Below are positions 15,693-23,907 of a stretch of 48,155 nucleotides of DNA, piece after piece. A program made the position numbers and the translations under genes. Source of the DNA: Marine Group II euryarchaeote MED-G37 (lineage in GTDB: Archaea > Thermoplasmatota > Poseidoniia > Poseidoniales > Thalassarchaeaceae). Under the pieces are notes generated by a model. That model saw only the letters and a list, made by a program, of their open reading frames with translations. It ran no database searches and had not been told where the DNA came from. Every line of letters begins with the position of its first letter. The first letter of the stretch is position 1. Location: NCBI GenBank assembly GCA_002457555.1, contig NTJQ01000010.1, positions 1 through 48,155 on the forward strand, given 5' to 3'.

Positions 15693-15881
15693 TCATTCCC
15701 ACTTCTCTGTGAACTCCCAGTTGTAGGCATATTCGTTGAGAGAGTAAGCCTCGTTTTCTGTACGCCACTTCTTCTCTTCAATTTCGGCTGCTAAGTTCTT
15801 GTTGTCTTTTTCTAGCCAAGTTAGCCATGCTTCAAGGCACCTAACTAGCAAGTCTAGTATGTCGTCGTGTTTTCGTTCCAT
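15693..15881 (-). CDS. Small protein of unknown function
   Basis: A 62-residue frame starting MERKHDDILDLL, with a possible 80-residue version starting inside the neighbouring phosphatase gene. It is charged and rich in Trp and aromatics (LEAWLTWLEK, NEYAYNWEF) and is probably helical. It ends two bases from the tRNA-Leu 3' end and follows the HAD phosphatase on the same strand, so the two may share a transcript. No family recognised; could be a chance frame, though its composition looks coding. Confidence 0.45.
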   Translation of the reverse strand: MERKHDDILDLLVRCLEAWLTWLEKDNKNLAAEIEEKKWRTENEAYSLNEYAYNWEFTEKWE

Positions 15882-15921
15882 AATCAGATCAGAATCAACA
15901 CAACACAGACTTCCGGTCCGC

Positions 15922-16647
15922 TCAGGGTATTTCAACCGCTTGGATAAATTGCTTGAGGAATTCTATAGTCCCAGAAGTTCCTTTTTGTTTCGTAGTGACA
16001 TCGGCAGCCTCGGCTACTCCTTCATGTTCTTCATTAACCGCTACTGCAAATCCACACAATTCGAACATTGGAATGTCGTTAGCCGCATCACCTACCGCGA
16101 TAACTCGTGCCGGGTCAATACCTCTTTGTTTCAAGGCAAACTCAACACCCGTCCTTTTGTCTAGTCCAGGTGTGCAAAGGTGGATTGCAAAACCGGTAGG
16201 GACAACCGATAATTCACTGTATTGAGAGCCTGCTATTGCATCTTGAATGACCTCATAATTACCATCGTCTTTCAAACACCATTCGGTTTCTCGCCAGCGG
16301 TTCGACTCAATCCCAGCAGGATCTAATCCATCTATTTGGCTAGCTAACCAATTCGCTGCATCACGTGTCCGCTGACCATCTGCAAGAGAACGAATTGGAA
16401 ATCCAGCATGTGTGTCCCAAACCATGCCACCATTTTCTCCAATTACAAATCCAGATACAGCCAGGCTTTGCTGAATAGGGGTCACATTGGGTAGAGTCCT
16501 TCCACTTGCAAGTGAGATGGTAATACCTCCTCGCTCGATTATTCTGATTAGAGGGATTAATTCTTCTTGAAATCCTTCAATATCTAGTAAAGTACCATCA
16601 ATATCGAAGATAATCATCTCGAATCCGCTTAAGTCGGGTAAATCCAC
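15922..16647 (-). CDS. HAD-family phosphatase, archaeal phosphoglycolate-phosphatase type
   Basis: A Cof/TA0175-type HAD hydrolase of 241 residues with a C2 cap. Motif I FDIDGTLLD (catalytic Asp 15 and 17 region), motif II SLASGRTLP, cap entry VIGENGGMVWD, and motif IV AVGDAANDIPMF followed by FAVAVNEE. Archaeal relatives remove phosphate from phosphoglycolate; sugar-phosphate substrates are also common in this fold. The ATG start places DxDGT at the usual distance. Divergent from the metal ATPase. Confidence 0.87.
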   Translation of the reverse strand: MDLPDLSGFEMIIFDIDGTLLDIEGFQEELIPLIRIIERGGITISLASGRTLPNVTPIQQSLAVSGFVIGENGGMVWDTHAGFPIRSLADGQRTRDAANWLASQIDGLDPAGIESNRWRETEWCLKDDGNYEVIQDAIAGSQYSELSVVPTGFAIHLCTPGLDKRTGVEFALKQRGIDPARVIAVGDAANDIPMFELCGFAVAVNEEHEGVAEAADVTTKQKGTSGTIEFLKQFIQAVEIP

Positions 16648-16691
16648 ATCTATTCGGTTGGCTCAACATTGATGATTCCACCGTCGAAGGG

Positions 16692-19502
16692 TTGTCTCCT
16701 TCCCCTCAGGTTGATGTATCCCGGTCTCTTGCGCGTGTTGTGAATGATGAGGAGTTTCTCATCCTAGACGATGATGAGACAGATTCGACTCAGGCAAAGC
16801 TTGAGTCGCGTAAGTCATCAAATGTTCAATCAAGAAGTGAAACCTCAGCCTCAATGGATTCTCAAGATGGTCTAATTTCTAGCATACAGGGGATGCTTGG
16901 TGAAGGTGTTGGCAAAATTCGCTCGAGTATTTCAGGCGCTCGTGAGAAAAAAGCTGCAAAGGTCGCGCCGGTAGACGAGTTGATTCTCGATGACGGTTCC
17001 CTCGAGAAAGTTAGCCCAATTGCTGGAGAATGTGTAGATTATGCAGACTTCATGGAAGCCGAATTGGTGATGGACGGTGTCGTGCAATTCGAGTGGCAGT
17101 TACGGGGTATGGATTGTCCAGATTGTGCAATGAAGGCCACTCGCGCAGTCAATCGGTTACCTGGTGTCGATCAAGTCATAGTTTCGGCGACAGAGGGCAG
17201 TGTTAGATTCAAACTTGATTTAGCCAGAGGAAGAGTTTCACGCATCTCATCAGTTCTAGACAGCCTTGGTCATGCTCCCGATGTTGAATGGCGGTTAGTT
17301 CAGGGAAAGACAGCCGGCGAAGTGTCTAATCATCTGGGAATTAATCGTAAAGGTCTACGAAATGCCTTGCTTGATATTCCAGGTATTTTGAATGCTAGTC
17401 TTGATGATGGTCGAATCGAATTACAACGAATTCCAACCGATTCGCTAAAAGTTTCAGAAATGACCGAAGAAGGTCTACGAAGATTACTTGGAGAATACAC
17501 CCTTATAGAGTCGAAAAACAAGCGATTGCGCTCCGATCAGATCCAATTGATTGGTGCCGTTATGACAATTCCATTATTGCTCGCCGTATTCGCAATAGAA
17601 ATGGCAGAACTGCATTGGTGGGTTGCCGCTGGAATCACTGGTTTGGGGGTTTTATTCGCTGGAATGCAGATGTTCCAAGCCGCAATCGCCAGCATCCAAA
17701 ACCGAGTATTAGGATTCCAAGTTCTAACCTCTCTAGCAGTTCTTGGTGCTCTGTACCTTAAGGAATGGCCGGAGGCTTTGGTCGTCACGGGATTAGTCGC
17801 TCTTGCAGGACATTTGGAAGATAGCGCTCTAGTACGTGCTCGAAAAGCAATGCAAGGAGGTTTGGATAGACTTCCAAGGCGAGCAAGATTAGTTACAGAA
17901 GGTCACAATATCAACAATCCGCATCACGATGACTGGACTCCAGTCGCTGCCTTGGAAGCAGGCGATATAGTCGAGATACGATCTGGCGAGGTGGTTCCAG
18001 TCGATGGAATGGTAGTCGAAGGCACAGGAGCAATAGACAAGGCTCCACTGACCGGAGAACCAATGCCAGTTTCGGTAAGTTCCGGATCATTTGTTGAAGC
18101 GGGTCTGACAATAACACGTGGCCCTCTTCATGTTAAGGCGGAAGCGACCGGCCAAGATACTCGATTAGCCGACCTAATTGAATTGGTCAGAAAATATCGA
18201 GAGCAACCCACACGGACTCAAACAATAATCGAGAGATTTACAGCTATTTGGGTGCCACTTGTATTGGTGGGCTCGGCAATTTACGGAGCTGTAACTGGGG
18301 ATATAGTAGGCATGCTAGTTCTCTGGGTCGTGTCTTGTCCGTGTTCACTTCTTCTAGCGGCTCCGGTTCCACATGCTACTGCTCTATCCAGTGCCTCAGC
18401 AATAGGATTAGTCGCGCGTGGAGGAGATGTAATTGAGGCAGCAGCTGGAATTGAATTAGCCCTACTCGACAAGACTGGAACTCTTACCAGCGGCCGCCCT
18501 AGATTGGTTTCAATCGCAGTCGCAGGAGATGAGACAGAAGAGAGTGCCTTACGAATTGCTGCAGGTCTCGAACAGAGGAGTAATCATCCTTATGCGTCCA
18601 CCATAATTGAGGCGTCATCAGAGCGCAGTAAGGCGATAACAAAGATTACTAGTATCGAAGATGGAGATGCCGGGGTCCGAGGTTCTATGCGTGGATTACC
18701 TGTAATTATTGGTCGAGCTGATTGGCTGATGTCCGAGGGAATTACGATACCATACGAAATCGATTCCGCTCTTGCAGATAGCCGTCATGCTGGCTATGGG
18801 GCTAGTGTATTGGCGATTGACGGTGAGGCTGTTGCAGCATTCACCTTCGCCCACGATGACGCCCGCAAAGGTGTTCAGGAAATGGTAGAGAAACTGCAGC
18901 AAGAGGGAATCACCGTTGAGATACTTAGTGGTGATGAACAAGCATCGGTTGAAGCATTTGCAGAAAGCCTCGGAATAAATCCCGAAATTTGTCGAGGTAA
19001 TGTTGATCCTGAAGGTAAGGCTTCATGGGTTGCAGAGCGAGCAAAACTGAGTCGCACAATGATGGCTGGAGATGGATTCAATGATTCTGGAGCACTCGCT
19101 GCCGCAGATATTGGCGTAGCTGTGGGAAGCGGAGAACAGGTTAATTTGGACGCTGCAGATGTCCTTATCCCCGGAGAAGACCCCCAAGCACTAGCTAATC
19201 TCATCCAGCTATCAAAGAGAACTCGACGTGTAGTCAACGCCAACATCGCAATATCAGTAATGGTTACTCTTATGCTAATCATTACCGCTTTAGCTGGAAT
19301 CAACACTAGTATAGCGGCAGGAATAGCCATACACGAAGCCAGCGTGTTCCTAATCATAATCAATGGAATGTTCGTAGCCGGCGCAGGAGACAGAAGAATT
19401 GGTGTTTTACTAGATCTAGGGAAAGATTTGATTCGTGATATTCGCGAGGCCTTTGGGGTGCTATTTTCCGGCGGTGAGGGAAGCCCACCATCGACCGCTT
19501 GA
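16692..19502 (+). CDS. Heavy-metal P1B-type ATPase
   Basis: Membrane metal exporter of 936 residues. Residues 1-130 are polar, acidic and probably disordered. An HMA metal-binding domain has GMDCPDC (about 138-144). A second HMA-like fold (about 215-270) lacks cysteines. Core motifs: transmembrane CPC at 549-551 in SCPCSLLLAAP, LTGEP actuator loop, phosphorylated D593 in DKTGTLTSG, the SNHPYAS motif and GDGFNDSGALAAADIGVAVG. The last helices contain IHEAS. CPC suggests Cu+, Zn2+ or Cd2+; the HE pair resembles P1B-4 pumps, so the metal is uncertain. The start is TTG, with no ATG until residue 54. The zinc-ribbon gene follows at 28 nt. Confidence 0.93.
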   Translation: MSPSPQVDVSRSLARVVNDEEFLILDDDETDSTQAKLESRKSSNVQSRSETSASMDSQDGLISSIQGMLGEGVGKIRSSISGAREKKAAKVAPVDELILDDGSLEKVSPIAGECVDYADFMEAELVMDGVVQFEWQLRGMDCPDCAMKATRAVNRLPGVDQVIVSATEGSVRFKLDLARGRVSRISSVLDSLGHAPDVEWRLVQGKTAGEVSNHLGINRKGLRNALLDIPGILNASLDDGRIELQRIPTDSLKVSEMTEEGLRRLLGEYTLIESKNKRLRSDQIQLIGAVMTIPLLLAVFAIEMAELHWWVAAGITGLGVLFAGMQMFQAAIASIQNRVLGFQVLTSLAVLGALYLKEWPEALVVTGLVALAGHLEDSALVRARKAMQGGLDRLPRRARLVTEGHNINNPHHDDWTPVAALEAGDIVEIRSGEVVPVDGMVVEGTGAIDKAPLTGEPMPVSVSSGSFVEAGLTITRGPLHVKAEATGQDTRLADLIELVRKYREQPTRTQTIIERFTAIWVPLVLVGSAIYGAVTGDIVGMLVLWVVSCPCSLLLAAPVPHATALSSASAIGLVARGGDVIEAAAGIELALLDKTGTLTSGRPRLVSIAVAGDETEESALRIAAGLEQRSNHPYASTIIEASSERSKAITKITSIEDGDAGVRGSMRGLPVIIGRADWLMSEGITIPYEIDSALADSRHAGYGASVLAIDGEAVAAFTFAHDDARKGVQEMVEKLQQEGITVEILSGDEQASVEAFAESLGINPEICRGNVDPEGKASWVAERAKLSRTMMAGDGFNDSGALAAADIGVAVGSGEQVNLDAADVLIPGEDPQALANLIQLSKRTRRVVNANIAISVMVTLMLIITALAGINTSIAAGIAIHEASVFLIIINGMFVAGAGDRRIGVLLDLGKDLIRDIREAFGVLFSGGEGSPPSTA

Positions 19503-19529
19503 TTAACCGAAACTTGGAGGAGTGGAATA

Positions 19530-19919
19530 ATGGACAAGGTCGAGATTGAGTCTAAACATGCTCCTCCACTCGCCGAATGCGCTCACTGCGAGCACATGTT
19601 GCCGCCCGGACTAGGCGAGATTGAATGCGAGGTGTGTGGGGCTGTATGCAAGGTAAGCCATCAGCCGACAATTGACGCTCTAACCGGAGAGAAGGTTCCT
19701 TGTCCTCATTGTCACACAATTTTAGTCGCTGGCACCGACGAACGTCCAATCGAACTGACTTGCGGCGCCTGTTCGGGAGGTTTCACTCTGACAGAGAAAG
19801 TAGTCAAGTTAGAGATAGAGTGTCCCGGATGTGATCGAACACTTCGTATCCGGCCAAAACCAGGAAAGAGACAACTCACTTGCCCGGCTTGTGAGACTGG
19901 ATTTAACGTCACTTTCTGA
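19530..19919 (+). CDS. Triple zinc-ribbon protein
   Basis: A 129-residue protein with six CxxC knuckles in order: CAHC, CEVC, CPHC, CGAC, CPGC, CPAC, consistent with three zinc ribbons of about 35-40 residues each. GGAGG precedes the ATG by nine bases. It lies directly after the metal ATPase in the same direction, so it might store or sense zinc or simply be a zinc-requiring adaptor. No catalytic domain is visible and no specific family recognised. Confidence 0.75.
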   Translation: MDKVEIESKHAPPLAECAHCEHMLPPGLGEIECEVCGAVCKVSHQPTIDALTGEKVPCPHCHTILVAGTDERPIELTCGACSGGFTLTEKVVKLEIECPGCDRTLRIRPKPGKRQLTCPACETGFNVTF

Positions 19920-19955
19920 TTGAAAATGGCAATTTCCTCAAGTCTAATGAAATTG

Positions 19956-19968
19956 CAGCCTACGGCTG
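19956..19968. other. Short hairpin upstream of the coiled-coil gene promoter
   Basis: CAGCC-TAC-GGCTG, a perfect 5-bp stem with a three-base loop, lies 37 nt after the zinc-ribbon stop and 17 nt before the next TATA-like box. Confidence 0.35.
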
Positions 19969-19984
19969 ATTCTGACCCTGCGCT

Positions 19985-20000
19985 CTCAAATAGGGGTCAG
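19985..20000 (+). promoter_or_regulatory. Promoter of the coiled-coil gene
   Basis: CTCAAATAGGGG has the same core as the EF-1A box (TCAAATAGG), followed at once by GGTCAG. Predicted transcription start near 20016, with GGGGATGG upstream of the TTG start codon. Confidence 0.5.
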
Positions 20001-20025
20001 ATACCGTCGAAATGGGGATGGTAAG

Positions 20026-21126
20026 TTGAGCGAGAGCAAGTCTCCAGCAGATAATGACGCAGAAGGCGTCGATAAATTAGCTGCTCTCAGAGAAGCTCAC
20101 GTTCGTTCCGCGGCCTCTGCAATCGACACACTGGGCCGCGCTCGAGACCGTTTGGACGATGAGAGCAAGTTACGCTCAGCAATGCGAAGGGAGCGCAGAA
20201 GACGAGTTGCGGAAATGGGCGAAAGGGTCGAAGGAATGCGAGGTGCCCTTCGAAAGGCCAATGATATTCTGTTTGAGGAGGAATTACATCGAATCGAAGC
20301 CGATATGAGGGCAGAACTCGAAGTCGAGATGGAACGTCTCGAAACCGAGGCTCTTGAGCGAGAAGAGCGACTTCTTAGAGAAGAAATGTTACACAGACTC
20401 CGTCGTGAAGAAAATCGACTTCGTGAACAATTAGATTTAGAGCGTGACCGACGAATAGAGGAACATACTGGAAAACTTCGAGAACGCTTGAAAGGAGAGA
20501 TGGAAACCGAATTTGAGCGACGCAAGGCATTCCTCAACGATAGACTAGAGTTAGAGGCGGCTCAAGATATGGATAGGATGGAGCGTCGGGTTGAGATGGA
20601 CCTTAGAGAAGCATCTGAATCGAAGGTCCATCGTCAGGTTGAATCATATCGACTAGAGCAAGAAATAGCAATGCGAGACAGATTAGCAAAGACTCGAAAG
20701 GAGAGAGAAAAAGAACTAGAAAAACAACTTACAAGCGAGACTAAGTCTCTCGAAAAGGGTATGATAGCAGATGTTGATGTCCGCCTTAAATCACTAGAAG
20801 AAGAGGCAGAAGCAGGTCTTCTAGCTGAGTTAGATCGCTGGTTTGCTGCCGAGCGAGAGACAATGGAAGCAGCATTGTTACTCAAACGTCAAGAGATGGC
20901 CTTAGAGCAAGAAGTTGAGATGGAACAAAAGTTGGCTGAGACCCGAAAACAGCGGGAGAGGCAATTGTTTGAGAAATTGGAGAATCAATTCGCCAAGCGT
21001 GAGGATCTCTCAAAGAAGGAAATCAAGGAGATGCTTAAAGCCCTTGAATCTGAATTAAAGGTAAAGTGGGAATCAATATTGGTCGAGGCACGTCAAAGTG
21101 CTTTGGAAAGGTCCAACGGTAACTGA
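20026..21126 (+). CDS. Long coiled-coil protein of unknown function
   Basis: A 366-residue protein, almost entirely Glu/Arg/Leu/Lys with heptad spacing from about residue 20 to 350 and almost no glycine or proline, hence a single long coiled coil. No signal peptide, membrane helix or ATPase motif is present, so it is not an SMC head protein. The start is TTG, supported by a TCAAATAGG promoter and a purine-rich leader; no in-frame ATG lies near. It converges on a ParA-type ATPase. A scaffold role, for example in chromosome or cell-shape organisation, is conceivable but not shown. Confidence 0.75.
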   Translation: MSESKSPADNDAEGVDKLAALREAHVRSAASAIDTLGRARDRLDDESKLRSAMRRERRRRVAEMGERVEGMRGALRKANDILFEEELHRIEADMRAELEVEMERLETEALEREERLLREEMLHRLRREENRLREQLDLERDRRIEEHTGKLRERLKGEMETEFERRKAFLNDRLELEAAQDMDRMERRVEMDLREASESKVHRQVESYRLEQEIAMRDRLAKTRKEREKELEKQLTSETKSLEKGMIADVDVRLKSLEEEAEAGLLAELDRWFAAERETMEAALLLKRQEMALEQEVEMEQKLAETRKQRERQLFEKLENQFAKREDLSKKEIKEMLKALESELKVKWESILVEARQSALERSNGN

Positions 21127-21180
21127 TAGATTGGCTATCGAGGCATTGACCGGCATTGATATCGAGGTCAGCAATAATTT

Positions 21181-22089
21181 TCAACGTGAGTTGTGAATAC
21201 GATCGATACGTTTGCTCGCCTCTTGTGCTAACTCCCAGTAAGCTACGCTTCCTGGATTTGACTTGTTTGGCTTCTGACCGATAACGAGGGGTGCTCCATC
21301 CAGAGGTGATTCGGCGATAGCTACAAGACGAGGGATTTCAGTGTCGAATAATCTGTCTCCGAAATGTTTGCGAGCCTGATCTGCAACAGTACCTGACAAT
21401 TTACTCCTCTGAACCATCGTAAGTGTAATTCCGAATAATCTTAGGTTAGGATTCACAGCTTGTTGTACATCGCTTACAGTATTCATCAATTGACTCATAT
21501 TTTCCAAAGCATAGAATTCGGCCTGCACTGGAATTAATACCCAATTTGATGCTACTAATGCGTTTACTGTTAGCAGTCCTAGTGAAGCGGGGGTGTCAAT
21601 GATTACGACATCAAAATGACTTACTGCGCCTTGAATTGCTCTCTGTAAACGATTTTCTCGACCGATTCTCGTTGCTAAATCAATCTCAATTCCAGCCAAA
21701 TCTAAATCCGCTGGAAGCAACCAGAGATTGTCTATTTCCAATCCCTTCGGAGGGCCTCTTTTTCGCTCTGGATTTTGTCTAACAAATGCTTCCTTCATCG
21801 ACTTTGTAAGTTGCTTTGGTCCAATGATACATTCCTCTATTTTGACTTCAGGGCCGTCGATTCCAGCCTTGAATAACTCATTCATCGTCGCTCCGAGTGA
21901 TTTCTTATCCACTCCAAAAGTAGTGGCGATGTTGCCTTTTGGGTCAAGATCAATCATCAGAATTTTGTGGGATTTAATTCCGTATTTCTCGTTACCCATA
22001 GCCAGAGCAGCACCTAGGTTGACTGCGGTTGTAGTCTTACCACACCCTCCTTTGTGATTGACAACTGCAATCACCACCGGTCCAGCCAT
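21181..22089 (-). CDS. ParA/Soj-family ATPase
   Basis: Deviant Walker A ATPase of 302 residues: KGGCGKTTTAVNLG (deviant lysine present), Walker A' LMIDLDPKGN, and Walker B FDVVIIDTPASLG. Also typical is the ALENMSQLMNTV segment. Such proteins move DNA or protein cargo along the nucleoid. No ParB or parS-like repeat is seen in the window. A Lys/Arg/Pro insertion (RQNPERKRGPPKG) sits before LWLLPADLDLAG. Downstream of the YczE-type gene with 26 nt between them, so probably co-transcribed. Confidence 0.92.
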   Translation of the reverse strand: MAGPVVIAVVNHKGGCGKTTTAVNLGAALAMGNEKYGIKSHKILMIDLDPKGNIATTFGVDKKSLGATMNELFKAGIDGPEVKIEECIIGPKQLTKSMKEAFVRQNPERKRGPPKGLEIDNLWLLPADLDLAGIEIDLATRIGRENRLQRAIQGAVSHFDVVIIDTPASLGLLTVNALVASNWVLIPVQAEFYALENMSQLMNTVSDVQQAVNPNLRLFGITLTMVQRSKLSGTVADQARKHFGDRLFDTEIPRLVAIAESPLDGAPLVIGQKPNKSNPGSVAYWELAQEASKRIDRIHNSR

Positions 22090-22115
22090 ACAGCTCGGCT
22101 CGGCACATCGGCCTA

Positions 22116-22790
22116 TCAGTCATCGCTTGGCTTGCCGAGCCTTCCTGCCAAATTCAGACAGATTGCAACACACGGGCCGATAAGAATCGCGAATAGAATA
22201 GTGCCAATACCGAACTTTCCTCCTAAAATCCAACCAATCGCTATAACAAAAATTTCTATGCCACCTCGAACTCTTCCTATAGGAATACCAGTCACTTTAG
22301 TCAGCCCAGTCATTGTACCATCTCTTGGACCAGGTCCTAGATTTGCGGTTAGGTATAGACCACTTCCAATGGCGACCAAAATTATGCCTGTAAGAACTTG
22401 AAGTATTTGCATAGCGAAAATCTGTGGAGTAGGTAAAATTGGCACCATAATCTCGATAGTAGCGGCAATTAAAATAGCATTCAATATAGTTCCAATCCCT
22501 GGTTTTTCTTTCAAAGGAATCCAAACTAACAATACTAAGAAACTAACCAGGAATGTTGCCTTTCCAATCGACAAATCTAGATTTTTTGCAATTCCTTCCG
22601 CTAAAACTGTCCATGGAGTATTTCCTAGTCTGGCTGAGATGAGGACTGCATCCCCCGCTCCAAAAATTATCAGACCAATGATTAGAAAAATCATCGTAGA
22701 AATATGTGGCTTTAGTGTCCAAGGGTCCTCAGCACTCCACCAAGTCGTAGGAACATTCTTCGCCGGTCGAAGAAACTCCAACAGTCCCAT
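22116..22790 (-). CDS. YczE/YitT-like integral membrane protein
   Basis: A 224-residue membrane protein with about five to six helices. The pattern GAGDAVLISARLGNTPWTVLAEG, the KPGIGTILNAILIA turn and a second copy of the motif, GLYLTANLGPGPRDGTMTGL, match the YczE/YyaS family, whose function is not established (transport or secretion-linked roles have been suggested). The duplicated sequence motif in the two halves suggests internal symmetry. ATG start with no obvious ribosome site. Confidence 0.75.
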   Translation of the reverse strand: MGLLEFLRPAKNVPTTWWSAEDPWTLKPHISTMIFLIIGLIIFGAGDAVLISARLGNTPWTVLAEGIAKNLDLSIGKATFLVSFLVLLVWIPLKEKPGIGTILNAILIAATIEIMVPILPTPQIFAMQILQVLTGIILVAIGSGLYLTANLGPGPRDGTMTGLTKVTGIPIGRVRGGIEIFVIAIGWILGGKFGIGTILFAILIGPCVAICLNLAGRLGKPSDD

Positions 22791-22841
22791 CCGACAAAGC
22801 GAAGCCTCAGGAGTTCATAATCTCAGGCGATGATTAACCGA

Positions 22842-23825
22842 TTACTGTATTACAGGAACTGGCACTTCAGAGAGAATCTTCCTCATGATGTGCTGTCCAG
22901 TTACACCACGAATCTTTGATTCAGGCTTGAGAACGATTCTGTGGCTAACCACTTGCAGTGCTACAGCCTTGATATCGTCTGGAATTACATAGTCTCGGCC
23001 ATCGATTGCAGCACTGGCGCGTGCAGTCTTGAATAGGGATTGACTAGCACGCGGTGAAGCACCAGTAATCACACGGTGGTCCTCACGAGTACGGTGAACT
23101 AATTCTACAATGTACGAAAGGATTGCAGTATCGACATGAACTGTCTCAAGGGCCTTTTGCATTGCTACGACCTTCTTTGGAGATGTAATCGGTTCAATGT
23201 CATAGTCGTCTTTTCCTCGCAGCTTTCTGCGTTGAAGAATTGATTTCTCTTCTTGACGGTCAGGGTAACCCATTGACATCTTCATCATGAATCGGTCCAT
23301 TTGCGCCTCAGGTAGCGGATATGTTCCTTCTTGCTCAATTGGATTTTGTGTTGCCATTGTGATGAAAGGGGCGGGCAATTTGTGTGTAATACCCTCGATT
23401 GTAACCTGCTTTTCTTCCATAGCCTCTAGCAGAGCAGCCTGAGTCTTTGGAGGAGCACGGTTAATTTCGTCAGCGAGTAGAACATTGGTGAATAGTGGAC
23501 CCGGACGGAGTTTGAACTCTCCAGCCTGTTGATCGTACATATATGTCCCCATGATATCTGCAGGTAGCAAATCTGGAGTAAACTGAACACGCTTGAACTT
23601 ACATCCAAGTGATGTTGCAAACGTGTTTGCCATCAGGGTCTTTGCAAGACCCGGATAATCTTCGATTAGCATGTTTGCATTTGAGAGAATTCCAATGGCT
23701 ACTCGTCGCAAATTTTCTTGCTTTCCGATGATAACTTTCGCCACTTCTCCCATCAGACCATTGGAGATCTGGGATACGGTTTGGATAAGTTCTCGGGACT
23801 TAGGGTCACTTGCAGCCATAGTCAT
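22842..23825 (-). CDS. MoxR-family AAA+ ATPase
   Basis: A 327-residue AAA+ chaperone-like ATPase. Walker A region is EDYPGLAKT, Walker B is LLADEINRAPPKTQAALLEAMEE, sensor 1 is MATQNPIEQEGTYPLPEAQMDRF, and the C-terminal lid has TGASPRASQSL. MoxR proteins usually work with VWA-domain partners to mature complexes; no VWA or DUF58 gene is adjacent here. The ATG is chosen because GAGGTG lies 6 nt upstream (23832-23837 on the minus strand); an earlier start would precede this site. Downstream of infB on the same strand. Confidence 0.93.
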   Translation of the reverse strand: MTMAASDPKSRELIQTVSQISNGLMGEVAKVIIGKQENLRRVAIGILSNANMLIEDYPGLAKTLMANTFATSLGCKFKRVQFTPDLLPADIMGTYMYDQQAGEFKLRPGPLFTNVLLADEINRAPPKTQAALLEAMEEKQVTIEGITHKLPAPFITMATQNPIEQEGTYPLPEAQMDRFMMKMSMGYPDRQEEKSILQRRKLRGKDDYDIEPITSPKKVVAMQKALETVHVDTAILSYIVELVHRTREDHRVITGASPRASQSLFKTARASAAIDGRDYVIPDDIKAVALQVVSHRIVLKPESKIRGVTGQHIMRKILSEVPVPVIQ

Positions 23826-23907
23826 CTGAGACACCTCAACAACCACTCTGCCCGATTTTAGATACTAAAGCGTTGGGTGTCTATGAACGCCTAGTGATTC
23901 AAAGGTA

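Noticed and set aside
20097-20537. Arg/Ser-rich antisense frame in the coiled-coil gene
   Set aside because: Its composition is the direct reverse image of Glu/Arg/Leu codons; no start or ribosome signal.
21181-22089. ParA as evidence for an integrated plasmid
   Set aside because: No ParB, replication initiator, integrase or attachment repeats nearby; the surroundings are ordinary chromosomal genes.
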